From contig CATNEN010000030.1 of NCBI GenBank assembly GCA_950097015.1, forward strand, positions 2,775,001 through 2,839,000: DNA of 64,000 nt, read 5' to 3'. Below the pieces are notes generated by a model that was not told the origin of the DNA, did no database searches, and saw only the letters and a program-made list of their open reading frames with translations. Position numbers and translations under genes: made by a program. Positions 11,013 through 22,850 of this stretch are shown one piece after another (positions within the stretch are counted from its first letter, which is position 1; each line of letters starts with the position of its first letter). The stretch comes from Macrostomum hystrix (Eukaryota > Platyhelminthes > Macrostomidae).

Positions 11013-14000
11013 ATGGGTAACTCCATCGGGCCTAGGAAGAAGCTGCCGAAGGAGGACATGCAGTTCCTCATGTCCAATACCAACTTCACCAAGAAGCAGA
11101 TCAAGCAGTGGTACCGCGGATTCATTGTGAGTCGATCGGCTTTGTTGGAGTCTAGTGTGATTGGCACATTAGTGTGTACATTTGCAACTTAATTAGCTCT
11201 TGTCTGGTAGATGGGCCCTGCTGCCAGGTAGATGAGCACTGCTGCCAGGTAGATGAGCACTGCTGTCAGGTAGATGAGTACTGCTGCCAGGTAGATGAGT
11301 ACTGCTGTCAGGTAGATGAGCACTGCTGCCAGGTAGATGAGTACTGCTGCCAGGTAGATGAGCACTGCTGCCAGGTAGATGAGCACTGCTGCCAGGTAGA
11401 TGAGCACTGCTGTCAGGTAGATGAGCACTGCTGCCAGGTAGATGAGCACTGCTGTCAGGTAGATGAGTACTGCTGCCAGGTAGATGAGCACTGCTGCCAG
11501 GTAGATGAGTACTGCTGCCAGGTAGATGAGCACTGCTGCCAGGCAGATGAGCACTGCTGCCAGGTAGATGAGTACTGCTGCTAGCTAGATGAGCACTGCT
11601 GCCAGGTAGATGAGTACTGCTGCCAGGTAGATGAGCACTGCTGTCAGGTAGATGAGCACTGCTGCCAGGTAGATGAGTACTGCTGCTAGCTAGATGAGCA
11701 CTGCTGCCAGGTAGATGAGCACTGCTGCCAGGCAGATGAGCACTGTTGCCAGGTAGATGAGCACTGCTGCCAGGTAGGTGAGCACTGCTGTCAGGCAGAT
11801 GAGCACTGCTGCCAGGTAGATGAGCACTGCTGCCAGGTATATGTGCATTGCTTTTAGTACCTAGAAGGCAGGCCTCACCTCAATGCCACACGGACTCAAT
11901 CTCAAAGACAGGCAGACCCCACCTCAAAGACAGGCAGACCCCACCTCAAAGACAGGCAGACCCACCTAAAAGACACGCAGACCCAATCTCAAAGACAGGC
12001 AGACCCACCTAAAAGACACGCAGACCCAATCTGAAAGACAGGCAGACCCCACCTCAAAGACAGGCAGACCCAATCTCAAAGACAGGCAGACCCCACCTCA
12101 AAGATAGGCAGACCCAATCTCAAAGACAGGCAGACCCCACCTCAAAGACAGGCAGACCCCACCTCAAAGACAGGCAGACCCCACCTAAAAGACACGCAGA
12201 CCCAATCTCAAAGACACGCAGACCCAATCTCAAAGACAGGCAGACCCCACCTCAAAGACAGGCAGACCCCACCTCAAAGACAGGCAGACCCAATCTCAAA
12301 GACAGGCAGACCCAATCTCAAAGACAGGCAGACCCAATATACAGGACCGGGTATACACAGTAAACATACCAGAGGCCTGGTTAGCTTCTGTCGCCGTACC
12401 TCTTTAATCTTCGCCTTTAATCTCTCTCTTTCTCTTTTATTCGCTAGAAAATTTGCTGTGATTTCACTCACTTCAAGGCTGGTTGGCTCGCGTGCCGCAT
12501 TAATTAAGAGGAGGCCTCGGCCCGAGAAGGGACCAAACCAAGTCACTGCGCTGTGCTGAGAGCTAGCTATACTTAAGGCGAACACTCTCAGATTCACGCA
12601 AGCGAGAGACACGAATAGCGAGAGCTGGGCAGGCAGAGTGTGTAAGGTTAGTGGCGCTCAATTTTTGTGGCACGAAGCTCTGCGCTCCGAAGTGATTGAC
12701 ACAATGAGGAGAGAAGAGCAGGAAGAAATGAAGGGTGCTTCAAGCCTTTTTTTGTATTTTGACAAGGCCAATGAAGACTGAATGTATGATACTTTTACTA
12801 GCGCCGAATCGGTTGGCTGATTGCACTTTTAAAATGAATAAAACTTGCAAAAATACGAGCTAGCCTCTGCCTCTAACACTTGGACGAATAATTGCCATTT
12901 GTAAGAGAAAATGCTGTAAATATTTTTAGGTCTTTCGATACACCAGTTTCTAGTTGACCCATTCATCTACATGGTTGACCCAATCATCTACCTGGTTGAC
13001 CCATTCATCTACCTGGTTGACCCATTCATCTACCTGGTTGACCCATTCATCTACCTGGTTGACCCATTCGTCTCAGTGCCACACGGTGTCCAGTCCTGGT
13101 TGACCCGTTCATCTACCTAATTGACCCATTCATCTACATGGTTGACCCATTCATCTACATGGTTGACCCAATCATCTACATGGTTGACCCAATCATCTAC
13201 CTGGTTGACCCATTCATCTACATGGTTGACCCAATCATCTACCTGGTTGACCCATTCATCTACCTGGTTGACCCATTCATCTACCTGGTTGACCCATTCA
13301 TCTACCTGGTTGACCCATTCATCTACCTGGTTGACCCATTCATCTACCTGGTTGACCCATTCATCTACCTGGTTGACCCATTCATCTACCTGGTTAACCC
13401 GTTCATCTACCTGGCTAACCCATTCATCTGTCGACCATTTATCCACCTGGTTGACCCATTCATCTACCTGGTTGACCCATTCATCTACCTGGTTGACCCA
13501 TTCATCTACCTGGTTGACCCATTCATCTAACTGGCTAACCCATTCATCTGTCGACCATTTATCCACCTGGTTGACCCATTCATCTACCTGGTTGACCCAT
13601 TCATCTACCTGGTTGACCCATTCATCTACCTGGTTGACCCATTCATCTACCTGGTTGACCCATTCATCTACCTGGTTAACCCGTTCATCTACCTGGTTAA
13701 CCCGTTCATCCACCTGGTTGACCCATTCATCTATCTGGTTGACCACATTCATCCACCTGGTTGACCCATTCATCTATCTGGTTGACCACATTCATCCACC
13801 TGGTTGACCCATTCATCCACCTGGTTGACCCATTCATCTACCTGGTTGACCCATTCATCTACCTGGTTGACCCATTCATCTACCTGGTTGACCCATTTAT
13901 CTACCTGGTTGACCCATTCATCTACCTGGTTGACCCAATCGTACACAACGCCCCATGGCTAATCCCATTTCTTCGACTCTTTTGTCGACCTGCAGCGCGA

Positions 14001-15135
14001 CTGCCCATCCGGGCAGCTGAGCAAGAAGAAGTTCATCGAGGTGTACTCAGGCTTCTTTCCGGACGGCAACGCCGAGGAGTTCTGCACCCACGTATTCCGC
14101 ACCTTTGACAAGGACAACTCGGGCAAGATCGACTTCAAAGAGTTCCTGCTGGCCATCAACATCACTTCTGGTGGCAAACCGCAAGAGAAGCTGGAGTGGG
14201 CCTTCCAGATGTATGACATTGATGGTAACGGCAGCATCGAGCGCTCGGAGATGGTCGAGATTATCAAGGTGGGTATTTGTAATTTTTTTTTTTTTGACCC
14301 CCATGGGCTCAAAGACAAACCGCCAAGCCTTCTCTCCGCAGCTGCAAGCCCAAACAAATGTGGCCTCGCCGCGGATTGGTTCCAGTGCAGGCAGATAAGA
14401 TTGGTTCCAGTGCAGGCAGATAAGATTGGTTCCAGTGCAGGCAGATAAGATTGGTTCCAGATTAGATTGGTTCCAGTGCAGGCAGATAAGATTGGTTCCA
14501 GATTAGATTGGTTCCAGTGCAGGCAGATAAGATTGGTTCTAGTGCAGGCAGATAAGATTGGTTCCAGTTCAGGCAGATTAGATTGGTTCCAGATTAGATT
14601 GGTTCCAGTGCAGGCAGATAAGATTGGTTCCAGTGCAGGCAGATTATATTGGTTCCAGTGCAGGCAGATAAGATTGGTTCCAGTGCAGGCAGATTATATT
14701 GGTTCCAGATTAGATTGGTTCCAGTGCAGGCAGATCCAGTTATTGCTGGTACCCATCTAACAGCTGGGTGAACTGAAGCAATGCATAGTTAAGTGTCTTG
14801 CCAAAGGACACAAATTGTCCCATTTGAGTCGGGAATCGAACCTCCGACCTTCAAGTCGTGAGTCCGACGCTCAAACCATTAGACTACAACCCCTTGTTGG
14901 ATTGTACGCAATATGCGAATCCTCACAACCCACGATACTCACGCAGGCAATCTACAGCATGCTGGGTGCCGACGAGTCCAACGTTGACATGAGCCCTGAG
15001 GCCCGTACCGAGGAGATCTTCGACAAGATGGACGACAACGGCGACGGTGTGCTGTGCCGCGAGGAGTTCATGAAGGGCTGCATGGCCGACAAGCAGCTCT
15101 ACTCCATGCTGCTGGCAGACGAGCCCGCCGAGTGA
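11013..15135 (+). CDS. Neuronal calcium sensor family protein (neurocalcin/hippocalcin/NCS-2-like), 3 exons, 191 aa
   Basis: Exons 11013-11126, 13996-14268 and 14947-15135 are all phase 0, with GT-AG borders. They give 191 residues, the usual length of the family. EF-hand 1 is replaced by the family's inactive Cys-Pro form (DCPSG, residues 40-44). EF-hands 2 (D76-E87, [12 protein letters not shown]), 3 (D112-E123, [12 protein letters not shown]) and 4 (D158-E169, [12 protein letters not shown]) have all calcium ligands. Known role: calcium-dependent switch of neurons and sensory cells, acting on membrane enzymes and channels. The N-terminus MGNSIGP has Gly2 for myristoylation, but Pro7 is unfavourable. 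Subfamily assignment is uncertain; the FDKDNSG...FLLAINITS stretch recalls invertebrate NCS-2/neurocalcin. Intron 1 (2869 bp) carries three minisatellites. Intron 2 (678 bp) carries one minisatellite between two SINE pieces. Confidence 0.95.
11210..11840. repeat. Minisatellite, 21-bp unit, calcium-sensor intron 1
   Basis: About 30 units of ctgccaggtagatgagcact plus one base (21 bp), with variants at two or three positions (cac/tac, gcc/gtc). It begins about 85 bp after the exon 1 donor. The 21-bp period keeps frames open on both strands; this is not coding. Confidence 0.97.
11897..12340. repeat. Minisatellite, about 21-22-bp unit, calcium-sensor intron 1
   Basis: About 20 units built on caaagacaggcagacccc, with cacctaa, cacctca or aatctca linkers and acg/agg variants. 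It follows the previous array after about 55 bp of unrelated sequence. Confidence 0.95.
12341..12951. other. Intron sequence without recognised feature
   Basis: Non-repetitive part of calcium-sensor intron 1 between two arrays. Nothing recognised on either strand. Confidence 0.5.
12952..13942. repeat. Minisatellite, 21-bp unit with internal 120-bp duplication, calcium-sensor intron 1
   Basis: About 45 units of ttgacccattcatctacctg plus one base. A variant block (ctggctaacc...tctgtcgacc) occurs at 13411 and again at 13531, so about 120 bp has been duplicated as a block. A non-repeat interruption lies at about 13065-13100. The array ends about 55 bp before the exon 2 acceptor. Confidence 0.97.
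14290..14380 (-). mobile_element. SINE family B fragment in calcium-sensor intron 2
   Basis: The segment ccaagccttctctccgcagc...aatgtggcctcgccgcggatt matches the middle of the family B copy at 51790-51855 in the same orientation. Both ends are missing. The 3' side runs straight into a minisatellite. Confidence 0.7.
14378..14735. repeat. Minisatellite, 25-bp unit with 14-bp short units, calcium-sensor intron 2
   Basis: Units of gattggttccagtgcaggca plus gataa, alternating with a shortened unit (gattggttccagatta). The first unit overlaps the end of the SINE B fragment (ggattggttcc), so the array may have been seeded there. Confidence 0.95.
14737..14897 (-). mobile_element. SINE family A fragment in calcium-sensor intron 2
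   Basis: The reverse complement contains the tRNA-like head (tagtctaatggtttgag, ggttcgattcccgac) and the start of the body up to the gggtaccagcaataac region. The 3' half of the element is absent and a minisatellite abuts it. It ends about 50 bp before the exon 3 acceptor. Confidence 0.85.
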
Positions 15136-15366
15136 CCCGCTGAGAGACTGTCCAGTTGGGAAAGTCCGCCAGCCCCTTCATTGTCTCAGCCACCTGCCCA
15201 GATATGCTTTTTCCCTTTCTCGCGACATTCACTCATTGTTATTCATTTAGTATGCTAAAGTAAATTTATTTTTTATTGTCTCTTCTTAACTGCTTGCGCA
15301 AGTTTTAGGGTGGGGCTTGGGCTTTTAGGGGAGCAGAGCATGTTTCTTTTGGAGTAGAGAGTAGGC

Positions 15367-16407
15367 TATTGTGTTGCAGAGCTGAAGGCGAGTGTGTTGC
15401 AGAGCTGAAGGCGAGTGTGTTGCAGAGTTGTAGGCGAGTGTGTTGCAGAGCTGAAGGCGAGTGTGTTGCAGAGCTGAAGGCGAGTGTGTTGCAGTATTGA
15501 AGGCGAGTGTGTTGCAGAGTTGAAGGCGAGTGTGTTGCAGAGTTGTAGGCGAGTGTGTTGCAGAGCTGAAGGCGAGTGTGTTGCAGAGTTGAAGGCGAGT
15601 GTGTTTCAGAGTTGTAGGCGAGTGTGTTGCAGAGTTGAAGGCGAGTGTGTTGCAGAGTTGAAGGCGAGTGTGTTGCAGAGTTGAAGGCGAGTGTGTTACA
15701 GAGTTGAAGGCGAGTGTGTTGCAGAGCTGAAGGCGAGTGTGTTGCAGAGTTGAAGGCGGGTGTGTTGCAGAGTTGAAGGCGAGTGTGTTGCAGAGTTGAA
15801 GGCGAGTGTGTTGCAGAGTTGAAGGCGAGTGTGTTGCAGAGTTGAAGGCGAGTGTGTTGCAGAGTTGTAGGCGAGTGTGTTGCAGAGTTGAAGGCGAGTG
15901 TGTTGCAGAGTTGAAGGCGAGTGTGTTGCAGAGTTAAAGGCGAGTGTGTTGCAGAGTTGTAGGCGAGTGTGTTACAGAGTTGAAGGCGAGTGTGTTGCAG
16001 AGTTGAAGGCGAGTGTGTTGCAGTATTGAAGGCGAGTGTGTTGCAGTATTGAAGGCGAGTGTGTTGCAGAGCTGAAGGCGAGTGTGTTGCAGAGTTGAAG
16101 GCGGGTGTGTTGCAGAGTTGAAGGCGAGTGTGTTGCAGAGCTGAAGGCGAGTGTGTTGCAGAGTTGAAGGCGAGTGTGTTGCAGAGCTGAAGGCGAGTGT
16201 GTTGCAGAGTTGAAGGCGAGTGTGTTGCAGAGTTGTAGGCGAGTGTGTTGCAGAGTTGAAGGCGAGTGTGTTGCAGTATTGAAGGCGAGTGTGTTGCAGA
16301 GTTGAAGGCGAGTGTGTTGCAGAGTTGAAGGCGAGTGTGTTGCAGAGTTGAAGGCGAGTGTGTTGCAGAGCTGAAGGCGAGTGTGTTGCAGAGTTGAAGG
16401 CGAGTGT
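15367..16407. repeat. Minisatellite, 23-bp unit
   Basis: About 45 units of gttgaaggcgagtgtgttgc plus aga. It starts about 230 bp after the stop codon of the calcium-sensor gene. Unit variants (gctgaagg, gttgtagg, gtattgaagg) recur in runs, which suggests block duplication. It is open in several frames but not coding. Confidence 0.97.
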
Positions 16408-17464
16408 AATTCTGTATGCGGTCATGTTTGTGAGCATACATGTATTCTCAACGGCACTGAACTCCAGCGCACCTGTTTCTCGATCGCCCCTGTCCAGACT
16501 CATCTGTATCATCGTCTTCTTCCTTTCCATTCTTTTTTCTCTCTTTTTTTATCAAAATGTTCACTATTATTATTAGAAGCGAATGAAAACATTGTTAAGT
16601 TCAGACGGAAGTTTTGCTCGTTAGAAAAGAAAGGAATAATTATGAGATTCGTTCTTTGCCTTTGTCGCTTAATTATAAGTACATATAGCACACGCTTCGG
16701 ATAAATTTGAATGTTAAACAAACAAAATTAAAAAACTCTAAAACGCGCACTTTGTGTTTTGCTGACATCACTCAGTGATCAGTGATCCCCAGTTCGCACT
16801 TCTTTATTGCACACCTTGCTAGCTGTTTCTCTCCCCTGTAATTTCTACCTGGCCACTGAACGGATTGATTGTTTAAAAAAATTCGTCCCTTTTTAAATGT
16901 GATTTAATTACTAAAAACTACGAGTGTAGTTTAAATTTTAGAACAGAGACGCTCTCACGTGCAGCTAAGCCTGTATAATTGGAGCACAGTTGACTAATAT
17001 TCAACTTATATTATGTGAACGCAAGCGAAACAAAGAATTAAAGAAACTAGACATTTGCACATACCTTAAGCGAGAACACACAGGCCCAAAAATATGACAT
17101 TAATAAATAGCAAGAGTATCACATACATGTATGTAAAGGTATAACAATCTATGCTACTGCTATATGTTCCTTTCTGTTCCCCGATATTATTTGTGTAACT
17201 ATGTGGCTCTGCTTACTAAATGCGTCTCTGTTTCTCTTCTTCTGTCACGCGATCTCTTTTTTAATCTGTTTATTTATTCAGCTCCGTGATGGCGCCGGGG
17301 ATCCCCTGTTAATAATCACTGAAAACTCAAATTCCGATTCCGCAATCATATTAATAATTCAATAAATGGGACAATGCGTGCAGTTCTATTCTCTGCGCTT
17401 TTAATCGTGATTTACTTTCGGTCTGTCTAAATATCAGTTGCGACTTACCTGGACTCTATCGCAA
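16408..17464. other. Intergenic stretch, no gene recognised
   Basis: AT-rich sequence with no recognisable exon, RNA gene or repeat. Confidence 0.5.
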
Positions 17465-17870
17465 GTGTGCTTAGCATGAGCATGGTGTTTATCAGTCACG
17501 TGCTTATACATCAGGTGCTTATCTTCCTGCATGGTGTTTATCAGTCACGTGCTTATACATCAGGTGCTTATCTTCCTGGTGTTTATCAGTCACGTGCTTA
17601 TAAATCAGGTGCTTATCTTCCTGGTGCTTATCAGTCACGTGCTTATAAATCAGGTGCTTATCTTCCTGGAGTTTATCAGTCACGTGCTTATAAATCAGGT
17701 GCTTATCTTCCTGGTGTTTATCAGTCACGTGCTTATAAATCAGGTGCTTATCTTCCTGGTGTTTATCAGTCACGTGCTTATATATCAGGTGCTTATCTTC
17801 CTGGTGCTTATCAGTGGGTGCTTATCAGTGGGTGCTTATCAGTGGGTGTTTATCAGTCATGTTCTTGTAA
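17465..17870. repeat. Minisatellite, 45-bp unit
   Basis: About eight units of a 45-bp sequence beginning gtttatcagtcacgtgctta and containing tcaggtgcttatcttcctgg. The right end degenerates into a shorter cttatcagtgggtg unit. Confidence 0.95.
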
Positions 17871-19149
17871 ATCAGGCGATGGTTTATAAGTCGCAGATTT
17901 CATTCAATCCAGGTAGTCAAAGGTTTCAATCGAAATGTTTCATTCAGCTTGAGCCAGATAATATTAGGGTTTTAGCTGATCTCCAGACATCACAAACCTA
18001 CCTAATCAAATAAAGCAGTGTTAGCCAGAGGCACAATTTCACAACAAACGCGCCTTTACGCACCCAGGAAACACAGCATCAGACATTAGACTAACTGGGG
18101 ACTGGTGGCAATTTAGTTTGCTCATAGAATTTCCCCTCCCCAGGGAGCTGCATGGCAACTCGCGACAGTTTTTTCTTCCCGCCGTGCAGGCAGCTAAAAT
18201 TGCAGCAAAGTGCTCAAAGTTTGCGCATAGCAACAAGCTTCTGCTAAAGGCGTGTGTGGCCTTGTTCTACCACAGCTGGCAGTTGTGCGTGTTGGATAGG
18301 GATCAGGATGAAAGTGAAACTCGATTATCCCAATGCCGCCGAGCAGGGATGCTTTTGGCTAATGGGATCAAAACAGCAATTCTTGGAGGGGTTCGATTTC
18401 ACTGCTAGGTTTTTTGTGAAAGTACAACCTGCGCCAAAATACATCAAGATCGGCTCGTTTTCCATCCGCTTCTGTATAGCCGCCACAGCCTATGCGTTAA
18501 GGTCCCGAGTTCGAATCCCTCAATATCAAGTGACTGAAAGTGCATTTCACTAACTACACATTTATGTTTTGTGTTACCTTGCTCCTACTAATGTGATAGT
18601 ATTAGTGAAAACCTAGCAACTACAGTTTGTACAGTTCCTCCACTTAACCGGCGAAGTGTTTGTATAGCCATCGCCTAACTTTCATAGCGACACCTGACAC
18701 CTGGCCTTAGGCAGCTCTATGAGCATAGCAATGCATTAGAATGTGCCTCTTCTCCAAACAGTCAACCAAGCCTCAGCACATGTAGACATCGGGTTTTTAT
18801 ATACCTCCTACTAACTGCATTGGGTGAGCATCCAGCCGAAAATCTTGGAATCAATCCTGAAGTTTGTACTTTAGCTGGGCTCTTACTTTCGTCCGGAGCA
18901 ACGCAAGCACACGAAACTCAAGAACACACGCCAACTTTTTGTTGCGCACCTTTTGAAACAATAATCAAGTCGCCAGCTCTTCAGACCGTCGAGATATTCA
19001 ATGGTTCTGGCCGAAAGTCGGATTTTTTCCATAAGCGCTAGTGTATTTTATACACCCCTATACACGAATTAGCACTGCGCCTCAGTGCGGCCTTGCCAGG
19101 CATTCAAAATTTATCAGCATGTCAGTCAGTGGGCCGCATTGAATGTAGA
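17871..19149. other. Intergenic stretch with a tRNA-like B-box relic
   Basis: No gene recognised. Around 18480-18530 the sequence gagttcgaatccc resembles a tRNA-type B box and may be a decayed SINE head. Confidence 0.4.
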
Positions 19150-20590
19150 AATATGAGACACGGGAGAGATGAGAAAAGGTAGAGTTGAGACACGGGATAG
19201 ATGAGACACGGGAGAGATGAGACACAGGAGAGATGAGACACGGGATAGATAAGACACAGGAGAGATGAGACACGGGATAGATGAGACACAGGAGAGATGA
19301 GACACGGGATAGATGAGACACGGGATAGATGAGACACGGGATAGATGAGACACGGGATAGATGAGACACGGGAGAGATGAGACACAGGAGAGATGAGACA
19401 CGGGATAGATAAGACACAGGAGAGATGAGACACGGGATAGATGAGACACAGGAGAGATGAGACACGGGATAGATGAGACACGGGATAGATGAGACACGTG
19501 AGAGATGAGACACGGGAAAAATGAGACACGGGAGAAATGAGACACGGGAGAGATGAGACACGTGAGAGATGAGACACGGGAGAGATGAGACACGGTAGAG
19601 ATGAGACACGGGAGAGATGAGACACAGGATAGATGAGATCAGGAGAGATAAGGCTCAGGAGAGATGAGGCTCAGGAGAGATGAGACACGGGAGAGATGAG
19701 ACACGGGAGAAATGAGACAAGGCAGAAATGAGACACGTGAGAGATGAGACACGGGAGAGATAAGGCTCAGGAGAGATGAGGCACAGGAGAGATGAGACAC
19801 GGGAGAGATGAGACACGGTAGAGATGAGACACGGTAGAGATGAGACACGTGAGAGATGAGACACGGGAGAGATGAGACACGGTAGAGATGAGACACGGTA
19901 GAGATGAGACATGGTAGAGATGAGACACGGGAGAGATGAGCCACGGGAGAGATAAGGCTCAGGAGAGATGAGGCACAGGAGAGATGAGACACGGGAGAGA
20001 TGAGACACGGTAGAGATGAGACACGGTAGAGATGAGACACGTGAGAGATGAGACACGGGAGAGATGAGACACGGTAGAGATGAGACACGGTAGAGATGAG
20101 ACATGGTAGAGATGAGACACGGGAGCGATGAGACACGGGATAGATGAGACACGGGATAGATGAGACACGGGAGAGATGAGATCGGGAGAGATAAGGCTCA
20201 GGAGAGATGAGGCTCAGGAGAGATGAGACACGGGAGAGATGAGACACGGGAGAAATGAGACAAGGCAGAAATGAGACACGTGAGAGATGAGACACGTGAG
20301 AGATGAGACACGTGAGAGATGAGACACGGGATAGATGAGACACGGGAGAGATAAGGCTCAGGAGAGATGAGGCTCAGGAGAGATGAGGCACAGGAGAGAT
20401 GAGACACGGGAGAGATGAGACACGGTAGAGATGAGACACGGTAGAGATGAGACACGTGAGAGATGAGACACGGGAGAGATGAGACATGGTAAAGATGAGA
20501 CAGGGGAGCGATGAGACACGGGATAGATGAGACACGGGATAGATGAGACACGGGAGAGATGAGACACGGTAGAGATGAGACAGGGGAAAG
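19150..20590. repeat. Large minisatellite, 16-bp unit with 192-bp higher-order period
   Basis: About 90 units of gagacacgggagagat with variants (ggta, gtga, ggat, ggctca, ggcaca). The same ordered set of variants starts at taaggctcag 19761 and again at 19953, a spacing of exactly 12 units. Related blocks recur near 19648, 20192 and 20352. Long frames on the minus strand are period artefacts. Confidence 0.97.
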
Positions 20591-20599
20591 ATGAAACTG

Positions 20600-20674
20600 T
20601 AGGTTCCGGATGGCACAACGGGCCGGATTTGGGAGCTTCGAGGGCCGCATCTGGCCGGAGTTTGCCGACTCCTG
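20600..20674. mobile_element. Single hAT-type transposon end (relic)
   Basis: The segment ends gccggagtttgccgactcctg. Its reverse complement, beginning caggagtcggcaaactccgg, resembles the terminal inverted repeat of many non-autonomous hAT elements (CAGGGGTCGGCAAACT type). The other end is not visible; the 16-bp minisatellite abuts it. The assignment rests on memory of that terminus. Confidence 0.4.
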
Positions 20675-22850
20675 GTGTAAATACAAAACCAGCGGAACTT
20701 ATCAAAGTGATCAATAGTCGGTTCATTCCCATCTTGTATTTCGTCAAATCTATGTCTTTGACACGTTAATTTTTTAATACCTCATTTTGGATTGTAAATT
20801 AGTTACTGCAGTGTATACGAGCTACTATCATGGATCGATGCTTCCGCGATGCAGGCCTGCAAGCAGCCACGCCAAAGTGACAAAATTTCAATTCAGATAA
20901 AAAGCAAATAGCTTTTATCTCTATAAGAATCATAAAAAACGTTTTTCGGCTACTCCATTGTACTATGCATGTAATATTTCATAGCTATGAAAATCCCTGC
21001 ACCAGCTTTGTGCTGATACCTCTTAGAAGGTCTTCAGCATAGAATACACTGTGTATTCTGTGGTCTTCAGCTTATCTTTTTCAATTAGCCTCTTTCTTTG
21101 CATTTCCTCCCCATATGCCATACATAGGCGCAACTTAAGTCTTAAAGCCGAAAGAAACCTAATCTGGATTTATTTTTTTCAGAGGATTACAGTATATTAG
21201 ATATATTGTGGCAAAAGAGAGAGAGAGTGCTACACTCCGATCTATAGAATATTTAAAATGTGACAATGAGATCCTTTTAAAAATGGCATTTAGTATAATT
21301 CGACACTTCGTTATATAATGTTAATATTTGTATTACATTATCTTATATGTCATATTCTAGTACAACTCCAGATTTCTTTTAATCTGCTCAGTTGTGACGT
21401 TGTCACTTGTTGAAGGCATCCCTGCGCCCCTACAATATTACTCTATGCGTTGATTATATGCTTAATTTCCAAATTATGTACTTGCGAGGGCCGTTTTAAC
21501 TCATCGTATAATATTATCCAATTCTGTTAATTTATATTAGTAAGTCAAATTATTAGTGCGCTACTGTCAGTAACCATAAACGTATATCGCGCCATTCTAG
21601 CTACTTACTACGCGTATCTTAATGTATTTTCCCCCCGGCCAATGAGCGTGCGAGCTCTGGCTGGCCGGAAGTATCGATCGCTTTGTTTTTCAATCAGCCT
21701 AGTTTACTTAATCAAGGGCTTCAGGCCCGCTCGCGTCTCACTTTCTTTCCGGCCCGCTCGCGCTCCACTGGTTCTGCGCTCCACTGGTTCTGGTTCTTTC
21801 TTTCCGGCTGGTTCTGCGCTCCACTGGTTCTTTCTTCCTCACTTTCGTTATCGCCATTCTCGCTCTTCTACGTTTCGTGCCGTGACTTTTCTCACTCACT
21901 ACACTCCACTACATTCGGTTCTGACACTCACCATTACGAGCTCCTACGCCTTACATTACGCCCTGCTTGTCGACGTCCCAGTGCATACAGAATAAAAGTG
22001 CTACCGCTACGTCACCCACATTACTGACTTTGAATTGCCGAACTTACAATTGCCGCTGCTCAGACTTCGACTTCGTCCTTTGTGTTTAATCGTCACACAG
22101 TGACTCAATAGCTGAGGGTATTCATGTATTTGTATTCTGCAAGGAAAATTTTCAGCATGCAGCTTCTTGGCCCCACCCTAAACATATTGTATATTCGATC
22201 ATTTACGTGTTAATCGATGCAGCTAACATAAATAACAAAATCCCAAGAATAATAGTTAATACATAAAACCTCTGACTGTATCGCAGAGATATTGCAGTGG
22301 ATCATTTATTGCTCTGAAAGAGGATCAGAGAATGGCCAAAAGCATAAATAAAAAGGTTTAACTAGCTTTCGTTTAATGCGCCGCGATTTCAACCTCTATT
22401 ATAGGTCCAGCGGATAAATTTATATTAACTTTCAAATGACCCGCTGCAAATATAAATAAAATAAATAAAATTGTAATAATTCGTTAACTTTATTTAACTA
22501 ACAGCATGTCGAAGGCAAACTAAATTTAAAGTGTATATGTTTCTCAATATAAGTTTTGATCTTATCGCGGGGAGGAGTCGCCGCTCTAGGCGCGCTTCGC
22601 TCGTTCTTTTAATTAGTAATCATTGTTGGAGAGCTTAGCGTCTAGCTTATTATCCCAGTGTGGGTACAAAGATAGCAGCGCTTATATCTAAAAAATAAGT
22701 TCAAATAAAAAAATGGGTTAAAAAGCATAAAATGTTAACAAACAGCTAAAAACTAAAATATTTATTATTTAGTACGCGTAATACGTGTAACTACGACGTT
22801 TTTTTATAAACACAAGCGAGAACGTATTTTTTTAAATATAGCTACTTCTA
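20675..22850. other. Intergenic stretch, no gene recognised
   Basis: Mostly AT-rich. The part at 21600-22100 is GC-richer, with a small local duplication (ctccactggttctg three times) and an AATAAA followed by structured sequence. I could not define it as a gene or an LTR. Confidence 0.4.

Noticed and set aside
15305-16441. A 378-codon open frame on the minus strand, and similar long frames in other arrays (13117-13807, 19639-20343, 53991-54837, 63255-63986)
   Set aside because: All consist of tandem repeat units whose period keeps several frames open on both strands. There is no start context, splice signal or domain.
19150-20590. Regular repeats resembling a CRISPR array
   Set aside because: There are no unique spacers; units are contiguous 16-mers in a eukaryotic genome without cas genes.
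21393-22105. A solo LTR between tgttgaaggc and tcgtcaca, with an internal AATAAA
   Set aside because: No matching target-site duplication, primer-binding site or second copy could be found in the window.
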